NCBI GenBank assembly: GCA_020860745.1
Contig: JAJBTR010000425.1
Coordinates: 1,195 to 14,967, forward strand
DNA from: Lachnospiraceae bacterium
GTDB lineage: Bacteria > Bacillota > Clostridia > Lachnospirales > Lachnospiraceae
Length of the DNA stretch: 13,773 nt
Reading direction: 5' to 3'
Position 1 is the first letter of the stretch; every line of letters begins with the position of its first letter. The translations under genes and the position numbers were made by a program. Shown here piece after piece: positions 7,394-13,502 of the stretch. The notes under the pieces are model-generated. The model was given only the letters and a program-made list of their open reading frames with translations. It did not search any database and was not told the DNA's origin.

Positions 7394-7420
7394 GGAGGAG
7401 GAAAGTGAGTTCCCTCCTCC
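7394..7420 (-). terminator. 11-bp hairpin after the surface-protein gene
   Basis: GGAGGAGGGAA pairs with TTTCCTCCTCC around the loop CTCAC (minus strand, one G-T pair), about 50 bases past the stop at 7470. The loop and the AGGAG/CTCCT arms resemble the hairpins at 4256 and 3003. No T run follows on the minus strand. On the plus strand TTTGCTTTCC follows, so direction and efficiency are uncertain. Confidence 0.55.
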
Positions 7421-7469
7421 TTTGCTTTCCAAGCCATGCTATTCTTATGATGACGCTGATAGACGGAGG

Positions 7470-10400
7470 CTATCTGCGCTTCCTCCTCAGGCCTGCAAAA
7501 AGTCCTGCGAACAAACCGCCCAGGCCGCCGGCAAAACCGACTGCATATGGAATTCCCGTTACCGGATCACCGGTCTGGACTGTGGTGGTTTTGGACTTTT
7601 CCGTATCGGTTGTGCTACTCCCTGCATCGTCTGTTTCGCCAGACTGCCCACCATTGTCTGTGGAAAGAGTAAGTGCATTATAATCCGACTGGACTGCCGC
7701 AAGGTCTGCCAGGGCCTGAATATATGCCTTACTTGCTGCCGTATACACTTCCACAGCGGAATCATAGGCAAGTTCGGCGTCCTCCAGTTCCAGGGCCGCC
7801 GCCTCTGCCGCTTCCGCTGCGGCTTCAATCGCAGCCAGATAGTCAGACAGGCCGTAAATGTCTTCCCCACCGTTTTCCAGCGCTGCCACGGCCTCAGCGT
7901 ATGTCATGCCTGTATAAAATTCCAGGTCTTCTACGGCTTTGCTGTACGCAGCCTGAGCCGCCGTTAACGCTGCTTCCTTTTCTGTCACACTGGTTTCTGC
8001 CGCTACCACGGCATCTTTCGCACTTTTCACATCATCCTGTGCCGTTTTCAGGGCAGACTGCGCATCAGACACTGCGGTAAGTACGGTTGCCTGCGCTTCC
8101 GCCTCCGCAGTTTTTTCTGAGGCTGCAGCAGCTGCTGTATGATACGCTGCAAGCAGGGGTTCTGCTGTCGCAGCCTTCTCTGCGGCAACGGCCTTTGCTC
8201 TCTCCAGTGCGGAAGTGGTTTCCGTTGCTGAAGCCTGCGCCGTCACAACATTTGCCCTGGCCTCTGTCTCTGCCGTTTCCGCATCTGCCAGTGTGGTTTT
8301 CGCATTATCCAGGGCTTCTTTCGCATCTGCCACTGCACTGGAAATGTCGGCAAGTTCTGCCCACGCCGTTGCAAGGGCCGCTTCCTTTTCTGTCACGACT
8401 GTTTTTGCATTGCTTAATACAGAGCCGGCATGATCAAGGTCTGTTTTCCTGGCGGATAATGCCGCATTTGCACCTGCCAGCGCCGTTTCTGCCTCTGCCG
8501 TATCATCTTCTGCATCTTCCAGGGCTGCCTCTGCTTCTGATACCGCGGAGTTTGCCTTTGTAATTGCTGCCTGCGCGTCCGTCACTGCCTGGTCGGCCGC
8601 TGCTTTTGCACTGTTAGCGGACGCCTGATCAGCTTTTGCGCTGCTTAAGGCGCTGTTAGCCTGGCTGAGTGCAGTTTCCGCTGCCGTCTGCGCAGCTTTG
8701 GCTTCATTCACTGCCGCCTGCGCCGCTGTCACTTTTGCCGCAAGCGTGTCGGAATCCAGGGATCCGACATAAGCTTCCAGGATAGCAGCATAAGCGCTGA
8801 CACTCATTGGGGTGCTGCCTGCTACGGTATTACTGGTATTACCAAATGTCTGCACAAAAGTATAGTAACCACCATACGTGGCAACCGCGAATCCGGTTGA
8901 ACTGTAACCGCTGCCGATAATATTCAGGTAATGGGCTGTCTGTCCGGTGTTGTCTTCCCCTCTTTGCTGCGCCTCATAGTTAGCTTTTTCACTTGTATAC
9001 CATATGGAAAAAGGATCCCACCGACCCATAGCCAGGGTGTCTCCGACGAGCCCTTTAAAAGACTGATCCGCATGACCCCCATTCACGGCTGACCAGTTCG
9101 AATTGCTCATGGCATAGGCAATCATCTGATATGTAACCTGGAGTTCGGACACCCCCTCGCTATTGCGGAGCTCATTGCACCGCTCAAGATATTCAATGGA
9201 AGCCAGCATGTTGGCAAGGCTGGTTGCATCATCTGCATTGCCCTCATGCGTATAGCTGGCATAATCTGCTGTCTTTAAAATGTTCAGGGCCGCCGCCGCA
9301 TCCGACCGCTCAGCCTCGGTTTCCGCATTCTCGCTTAAATACTCGAAGAACGCAAAAGCACCGCTGGCATAAGTTTCCTCGGCATTTTCATATGCCTCCT
9401 GTGCGGCTGCAAGCGCTTTCTCGGCCGCGGTGACAGCAGCCTTTGCATCAGTGACCGCCTGTTCTTTTTTCGCTACAGTTGCCTCTGCATCTGCAACCGC
9501 CTGGTTCGCCTCCGCCACAGATGCGGCAGCCATCGCTGCATCGGACTGCGCAGATGCCAGCGCGTCCTGTGCCGTGCTTACCGCCGCTTTAGCGCTATCC
9601 AGTGCAGTCTGGGCATCCGTTTCTTTCTCCTGTACCGCAGCCAGGGTCTCCTCCGCCTCTGAGACAGCTGCCGCGGCAGTATCGTATGCGGCCTGTGCCT
9701 CTGCCACGTTGGCCTCCGCGGATGTCCGGGCAGCCTGTGCTTCTGTCAGAACCGCTTTCGCATCATCCACAGCCTGTTCCGCAGCCGCGATAGCGTCTGC
9801 ATCAGAATCGGCTGCAGCTGCATCATACGCTGCCTGCGCTTCGGTTACTTTTTCCTCAGCTGCCTGTACGGCCGCTGTTGCATCTGCGCCAGCCTGGCTT
9901 GCCGCCTCTAAGTACGCCTGTGCCTGGTCTGCTGCAGTCTGTGCTATACCGAGTGCCTCCTGCGCGGCATCGGATTCTGTTTTCGCCGTATTATATGCTG
10001 CTTCTGCTTCATCCGCAGCAGCCTGTGCTTCCTCTGCAGCGGCTTGTGCCGCATCCGCAGTATCTTCCGTTACTCCCGCGGCATCCCGCGCTGCCTGCGC
10101 ATCTTTCAGCACTTTTTCCGCTTCTGTGAGCGCTGTTTCGGCTTCTGCCAGTGCGGTGTCGGCATTTTCTTTTTCCGCTTTTGCACTATCCAGGCTTGTC
10201 TGCGCCTCTGTCACCGCCTCTTCCGCTTCTGCTGCATAACCCTCATATTCCTCAATCACGGAATCATACTGGTTTACTGCTACACTTTCAGCATCGGCAA
10301 CCGCCTCCTGCGCAGCTGTATAAGATGCCTGTGCCTCATTTTTAGCTGTTCCTGCAGCTTCGAGGTTTGAAGATGCTGTATCATAAGCCGATTTCGCCTC

Positions 10401-10622
10401 ATCGACGGTTTCCTGAACTGCCGCAAGTGCAGTTCCCGCTTCCTCGATGGACTCCGGCGTGGAATCAGTCATGCCGGAGACTGACGTATCCGTTGTCTGA
10501 TTACCGGTTCCGGTTGTCTCTGATGTCGTTTCCGCATATGCCATGGGGGCTGCAGTCATAATCATCAGACTGGATGCCGAGATTAACACTCCGGTTTTTG
10601 CCAATAATTTCTTTCGTTTCAT
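7470..10622 (-). CDS. Coiled-coil surface protein with internal CAP-like domain
   Basis: This intact 1050-residue frame starts at ATG 10622, with AAAGGATGG about ten bases upstream. A signal peptide occupies residues 1-30 and ends MAYA. Residues about 60-430 and 610-990 are extremely Ala/Glu/Asp-rich with heptad periodicity (AEAQAAYDAAAA and similar), as in long coiled-coil stalks. Between them, roughly 445-600, is a globular part with features of the CAP (SCP/PR1) fold: CNELRNSEGVSELQV, a His near NGGHADQS, and TAHYLNIIG followed by STGFAVATYGGYYTF. The C-terminus has VQTGD (1015-1019), a hydrophobic segment and RRKRR, like a sortase sorting signal without the usual LP. A stalk-CAP-stalk order occurs in streptococcal and enterococcal surface-exclusion-type proteins. 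It likely displays the CAP domain on the cell wall for adhesion or interaction. An ECF-like promoter and tandem dyads lie upstream. Confidence 0.85.
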   Translation of the reverse strand: MKRKKLLAKTGVLISASSLMIMTAAPMAYAETTSETTGTGNQTTDTSVSGMTDSTPESIEEAGTALAAVQETVDEAKSAYDTASSNLEAAGTAKNEAQASYTAAQEAVADAESVAVNQYDSVIEEYEGYAAEAEEAVTEAQTSLDSAKAEKENADTALAEAETALTEAEKVLKDAQAARDAAGVTEDTADAAQAAAEEAQAAADEAEAAYNTAKTESDAAQEALGIAQTAADQAQAYLEAASQAGADATAAVQAAEEKVTEAQAAYDAAAADSDADAIAAAEQAVDDAKAVLTEAQAARTSAEANVAEAQAAYDTAAAAVSEAEETLAAVQEKETDAQTALDSAKAAVSTAQDALASAQSDAAMAAASVAEANQAVADAEATVAKKEQAVTDAKAAVTAAEKALAAAQEAYENAEETYASGAFAFFEYLSENAETEAERSDAAAALNILKTADYASYTHEGNADDATSLANMLASIEYLERCNELRNSEGVSELQVTYQMIAYAMSNSNWSAVNGGHADQSFKGLVGDTLAMGRWDPFSIWYTSEKANYEAQQRGEDNTGQTAHYLNIIGSGYSSTGFAVATYGGYYTFVQTFGNTSNTVAGSTPMSVSAYAAILEAYVGSLDSDTLAAKVTAAQAAVNEAKAAQTAAETALSQANSALSSAKADQASANSAKAAADQAVTDAQAAITKANSAVSEAEAALEDAEDDTAEAETALAGANAALSARKTDLDHAGSVLSNAKTVVTEKEAALATAWAELADISSAVADAKEALDNAKTTLADAETAETEARANVVTAQASATETTSALERAKAVAAEKAATAEPLLAAYHTAAAAASEKTAEAEAQATVLTAVSDAQSALKTAQDDVKSAKDAVVAAETSVTEKEAALTAAQAAYSKAVEDLEFYTGMTYAEAVAALENGGEDIYGLSDYLAAIEAAAEAAEAAALELEDAELAYDSAVEVYTAASKAYIQALADLAAVQSDYNALTLSTDNGGQSGETDDAGSSTTDTEKSKTTTVQTGDPVTGIPYAVGFAGGLGGLFAGLFAGLRRKRR

Positions 10623-10665
10623 ATTTCTTTTCCATCCTTTCTTAAAAACAGTTTCTATTGTTTCA

Positions 10666-10685
10666 AATAGCTTTCATATCCGCAT
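10666..10685. repeat. Short shared motif AATAGCTTTCATATCCGCAT, copy 2
   Basis: This is the ungapped counterpart of 6616-6639. It lies in the leader between the ECF-like promoter and the surface-protein start. Role unknown. Confidence 0.35.
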
Positions 10686-10716
10686 TCTACCACGGACTTA
10701 TTTCTATTCCGGTAAT

Positions 10717-10756
10717 TTCTGACAGACGACCTGTTTTTCTGACAGGCAACCTGTTG
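10717..10756. promoter_or_regulatory. Two tandem 20-bp units, each with a dyad: operator or leader structure
   Basis: TTCTGACAGACGACCTGTTT (10717-10736) and TTCTGACAGGCAACCTGTTG (10737-10756) are adjacent and match at 17 of 20 positions. Each contains a dyad of the type ACAGG-N3-CCTGT, perfect in the second unit and with one mismatch in the first. The dyads are exactly 20 bases apart, about two helical turns, as expected for two dimers binding on the same DNA face. They lie between the ECF-like promoter and the surface-protein start, so an RNA hairpin role is also possible. Confidence 0.55.
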
Positions 10757-10845
10757 TCCCCGGTATCATCAGCCTTGCTATGGACAGAAGACCCGGGATT
10801 CCGGAAAGTCATATGCTTTTCTGCTCTTTTGTGTTCTTTACACTT

Positions 10846-10877
10846 TATAAGACGTTGCTTCGTAGAGAAAAGTTTGC
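10846..10877 (-). promoter_or_regulatory. ECF-type promoter of the surface-protein gene
   Basis: On the minus strand, GCAAACTT (10877-10870), 15 bases, then CGTCTTATA (10854-10846), the same as at 6548-6517. The flanking CACT, GTTG and TTC blocks are also shared between the two sites. The distance to ATG 10622 predicts a leader of about 215 bases, which contains the tandem dyads. Confidence 0.7.
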
Positions 10878-10952
10878 ATATTTTAAAATTTTTTTGGATT
10901 TGTAATAAAACTAAATGGTATTTATGCCAACATATCTAATAAAGGAAGAGAC

Positions 10953-10983
10953 TAAAAAAGCGGTAAGAATTATTCCTACCGCT
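10953..10983 (-). terminator. Strong intrinsic terminator
   Basis: On the minus strand, AGCGGTAGGAA pairs with TTCTTACCGCT (11 pairs, one G-T) around a three-base loop and is followed directly by six Ts. It lies 18 bases past the TAA of the mini-gene at 11001 and ends the transcript of the serine-rich protein and mini-gene. Confidence 0.85.
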
Positions 10984-11000
10984 GATGTTTTTGTTATTAC

Positions 11001-11121
11001 TTATTTAGTTGCCCCGCACACGGAACATTTGTACCCTGTAACTACTGCCTCGCCGTCAACTTTAACGGATTCGCCACGTGAGTAATATCCACCTTCTTTT
11101 TTTATATGTCCCCTTCACCAT
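11001..11121 (-). pseudogene. 39-codon CxxC mini-gene, frameshifted by an A7 run
   Basis: ATG 11121 overlaps the end of the upstream serine-rich gene by seven bases, with GGAGG just before it, a typical coupled arrangement. As written, the frame after the seven-A run (11097-11103) ends early at a TAA in the region encoding ...RIR. Removing one A gives 39 residues that end in a half zinc knuckle (GYKCSVCGATK) at TAA 11001, close before a strong terminator. The open frame beyond the run has no start codon of its own. The gene is therefore probably real but broken, or the extra A is a sequencing error. Function is unknown; a single CxxC could bind metal as a dimer. Confidence 0.5.
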
Positions 11122-11564
11122 TCATCCTCCAATTCATCCAATGCATCGTCAACACCGTCTGCATAGTCAGAATCGCTATGGTATCGATCCCAGTCGTAAT
11201 CGTCATTATCGTAAACATCATCATACCCTTCATCGTATGAATCCCAGCCACTGGATTTCGACTCAGACTTTGTACTTCCGGAAGAGCTTTTATTCGTTGT
11301 TGATGTACTGTTACTGCTGCTATAAGACGACGTACTGCTCTTACTTCCTGAGGAACTACTGCCGGAAGAACTCGACGATGAACCAGAGTGACTATAATTT
11401 CCCAGTTCATGCAGATAGCAGTAACTGCTGCCGGGTGCTCTCGAATTATTGCATCCGCTCTTAATGCATTTAGGTTCCATACCACATCCAGTCCCGCCGA
11501 TCAGCAAAACCAGACCTAAAACTACGACAACCGTCAATCCTTTACCAAAATTATTTCCCTTCAT
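11115..11564 (-). CDS. Serine-rich secreted protein with Cys3His knuckle
   Basis: This 149-residue frame starts at ATG 11564 behind GGGAGGT, about six bases away. A basic start is followed by the hydrophobic stretch LTVVVVLGLVLLIGGTGCG. GTGC at the end of it resembles a lipobox, but the residue at -3 is Gly, so lipidation is uncertain. Next is a compact motif C-x3-GC-x9-YC-x2-H (KCIKSGCNNS...SSYCYLHE), spaced as in small zinc-binding knuckles. A Ser/Thr-rich linker of about 50 residues follows, then an Asp/Tyr-rich acidic tail ending DDALDELEDEW. I recall similar layouts in Lachnospiraceae hypothetical proteins, with no known role. It probably sits at the cell surface. Its own sigma-A promoter lies at 11615-11643, and it is likely cotranscribed with the overlapping mini-gene. 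Confidence 0.75.
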   Translation of the reverse strand: MKGNNFGKGLTVVVVLGLVLLIGGTGCGMEPKCIKSGCNNSRAPGSSYCYLHELGNYSHSGSSSSSSGSSSSGSKSSTSSYSSSNSTSTTNKSSSGSTKSESKSSGWDSYDEGYDDVYDNDDYDWDRYHSDSDYADGVDDALDELEDEW

Positions 11565-11614
11565 AACATTACCTCCCGTGTGTTTATCTGGTTATCATGG
11601 TTCCATTCTACGAA

Positions 11615-11643
11615 ATTATAAGTCCAATAAAACTCCCTCGCAA
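11615..11643 (-). promoter_or_regulatory. Sigma-A promoter of the serine-rich gene
   Basis: On the minus strand TTGCGA (11643-11638), a 17-base spacer and a perfect TATAAT (11620-11615) precede ATG 11564. This differs from the ECF-like promoters at 6517 and 10846, so the gene is probably not in that regulon. Confidence 0.65.
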
Positions 11644-11699
11644 AAGAACTTTTGTTCGAGCCGTTACAGTTCACACCCTGGCCAGTTTCCGGTTTTTTG

Positions 11700-11759
11700 T
11701 GCAATTTTGGTGTCAAAGCTGGTGTCAGCTTCAGCTGACCGCAAGCATCACTCTGCATC
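11700..11759. repeat. 60-bp direct repeat, right copy
   Basis: This matches 80-139 at 57 of 60 positions in the same orientation. In the minus-strand LTP frame two differences are silent (Gly GGA/GGT and Gln CAA/CAG) and one changes Thr to Ala. It lies just downstream of the receiver-protein gene, with no recombinase body here. Confidence 0.8.
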
Positions 11760-11779
11760 TTATGAATAATTTGATCTCT

Positions 11780-12163
11780 TTATACCCTGTCCAACAGCAT
11801 TTTCAGGTCGCCTTCCCAATCTCGGTTAGCATTATAAAAAACTGTTCCGACAGCCCCCGGTATCTTCCAATTTTGCGACGAACAAAAGATAACCGGTATC
11901 TGGATGCCCATCTCCCGCAGTTTATTCATCGTCTTCTCGCCTGCGTCCATATCTTCCGAACCAAAATAATCAAAATGCATATCTGATACCAACAAACCAA
12001 AAGGTTTATCGCTTTCAATTGCAGACTGGATCATTGCTATACCACTTTCTGCATTTCTCGCCCAGGCAACACTCTTAACGCCGAGTTTTACCAATTCTCT
12101 TTTTATTGCTGTGTGTTTCATCACATTATCTTCGATATTAATAACTTTTTTTAATCCTGCCAT
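11780..12163 (-). CDS. Divergent receiver-domain protein (response-regulator-like)
   Basis: A stand-alone receiver fold of 127 residues. ATG 12163 is preferred because AGGAGAAGG lies just before it. ATG 12196, which overlaps the TGA of the AAA-CYTH gene as ATGA, is an alternative that adds 11 residues. The acidic pair (E11, D12 in INIEDN), the likely phosphoacceptor D61 in LLVSDMHFD, and the Ser in VIFCSSQNW are present. The conserved Lys of the usual K-P motif is missing: the corresponding region reads VFYNANRDW. There is no output domain. It may be phosphorylated poorly or act as a protein-protein switch. Tight linkage to the AAA-CYTH gene suggests that protein is its functional partner; no histidine kinase is visible in this window. 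Confidence 0.75.
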   Translation of the reverse strand: MAGLKKVINIEDNVMKHTAIKRELVKLGVKSVAWARNAESGIAMIQSAIESDKPFGLLVSDMHFDYFGSEDMDAGEKTMNKLREMGIQIPVIFCSSQNWKIPGAVGTVFYNANRDWEGDLKMLLDRV

Positions 12164-12192
12164 AATACCTTCTCCTACTACAATCGCAAACC

Positions 12193-13281
12193 TCATATCT
12201 TTGCCAGATTTGCGTTCTTATACTCGTCATCCTCCGTCACTTCCCGGATGAGTTCAATTCCCTCCGGCAGCACAATCTCATCATCCTCACTGCTCAATTC
12301 TATTTCAAGAATCGCTTTATCCTTCCAGAACGGATAAAGATCGATCTCGATATAACGACCGTCCTGCATCAGGCAGTACCGGGTTTTTCGGATTTGCCTT
12401 TTTGTCGTGTCAGCATCCATCAGACTTGCAAGATACTCTTCTTTTGTCAGCCGCTTTTCCAGCTCAATCCGCTTCAGACCGGATATGCGTCTCTTGGTTG
12501 TCTTGTAATATACATAATTTCCATCCATTCCTCTTTGCCGCACCCGGACTTCATCATCGTTCGCCGAATGCAGATATGTCTGGATAATCTCGACGCGCTG
12601 ACAATTTGGGAGGCTCTCCAGCCAGGAAATATCAGGATAGCGAACCAGATATTTGCGCTCTATCTCCAGTGGCTCCGGCTCCCCGAGAAAGGAAGCTATT
12701 TCCGCAACCAGTCTGTACATTTTCTCATCAAACCCCGTAGCATTGTCGATCACCCGCAGGTGCGGATGTCCTGTCCAGGCGGATATCAGCCGGTCATCTA
12801 CCTCAGCCGCCTGTTCAGGAGTTTCGGTTCTGGCCGCATTGTTTGCAAGGGTATAAGCTTCCTCTGCGCCTTTTGCTGCTGTGACCAGATGAAACGCAGC
12901 GTCATACTGATCACGGAATTCCACTTCATTTCCTTCGGCTCTGGATACGACATCAGCAAACTCTTCCTCCGTCATATATGCCTTGTTATCCAGGATGCCC
13001 CGGTCGCATACAATCAGCACCTTTTCCGCTGACATGGCCTTTGCCGCTTTTTCAAATATTTTTTCCTTTTCGATCTGAAGCAGCAACTGGCATTCCTGGT
13101 ACTGCGCATTGGTCCCGCATGTCCATGGAGCAACACCCCCGCCGATCAGCTCCGTAGCTGTCTCCGGAATAAACAAGACCGCGTATCCTATCTGGGAAAA
13201 TTCATTCTGAATGCGGCTCATCGCTGTGGTTTTTCCTGCACACGGTCCGCCTGTAATAACAATCTTTGTAATCTCCTGCAT
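12193..13281 (-). CDS. AAA-type NTPase fused to a CYTH (triphosphate tunnel) domain
   Basis: Intact, 362 residues, ATG 13281 with AGGAG seven bases upstream. Residues 1-200 form a P-loop NTPase of the AAA_28/NadR-kinase-like type: Walker A GGPCAGKTT (11-19) and the acidic motif VLIVCDRGILD (88-98). Residues about 203-362 are a CYTH domain: the signature ExExK as EIERK (206-210), then basic and acidic strands EVRVRQR, YYKTTKR, RIELEKR, IEIDLY and AILEIEL, the tunnel-lining pattern of triphosphatases that bind Mg2+ and polyphosphate or organic triphosphate. A kinase/CYTH fusion resembles plant TTM1/TTM2 in layout. The substrate is not predictable. Its TGA overlaps an upstream ATG of the receiver gene, so the two are coupled. 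Histidine phosphatase and ketopantoate-reductase remnants lie upstream. Confidence 0.9.
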   Translation of the reverse strand: MQEITKIVITGGPCAGKTTAMSRIQNEFSQIGYAVLFIPETATELIGGGVAPWTCGTNAQYQECQLLLQIEKEKIFEKAAKAMSAEKVLIVCDRGILDNKAYMTEEEFADVVSRAEGNEVEFRDQYDAAFHLVTAAKGAEEAYTLANNAARTETPEQAAEVDDRLISAWTGHPHLRVIDNATGFDEKMYRLVAEIASFLGEPEPLEIERKYLVRYPDISWLESLPNCQRVEIIQTYLHSANDDEVRVRQRGMDGNYVYYKTTKRRISGLKRIELEKRLTKEEYLASLMDADTTKRQIRKTRYCLMQDGRYIEIDLYPFWKDKAILEIELSSEDDEIVLPEGIELIREVTEDDEYKNANLAKI

Positions 13282-13484
13282 GATTTTCTCCTGCTGCTTT
13301 TCCTGACAATATATATCCCCTGTTTTATGAATTCCTCATTCGTCATATCGTTAAAATAAGAATGTACCACACGGGAAATGCCATTGTGTGCTACCAGCAA
13401 ATACGTCTCGTCACCTGCACGTATATCATCAATCAGATTGTACACCCGCTGGCACAGGTGCATCATCGTCTCACCGCCATATCC
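13218..13484 (-). pseudogene. Histidine-phosphatase C-terminal remnant
   Basis: The frame reads GYGGETMMHLCQRVYNLIDD, then LLVAHNGISRVVHSYFNDM and TNEEFIKQGI, the C-terminal half of a phosphoglycerate-mutase-like histidine phosphatase. VAHNG supplies the second catalytic His. The N-terminal RHG motif and first half are missing: an in-frame TAA lies just upstream at 13487 and only 18 bases separate this fragment from the preceding pseudogene. After QGI the frame passes an (AT)4 run (13309-13316) and continues through basic, unlikely sequence into the AAA-CYTH gene, stopping at 13218. The true family end is probably lost too, possibly through a two-base change in the AT run. It is not expected to be catalytic. 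Confidence 0.7.
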
Positions 13485-13502
13485 TTAACCTGTCTTCCGC
13501 CT

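Noticed and set aside
9430..10239. 269-codon plus-strand frame rich in Ala and Ser
   Set aside because: It is the antisense shadow of the GC-rich Ala/Glu/Asp coiled-coil gene, has no ribosome binding site, and its composition mirrors that gene's codons.
11561..11758. 65-codon minus-strand frame starting in the right 60-bp repeat
   Set aside because: Beyond the LTP-like first 20 codons it only reads through the sigma-A promoter and leader of the serine-rich gene.
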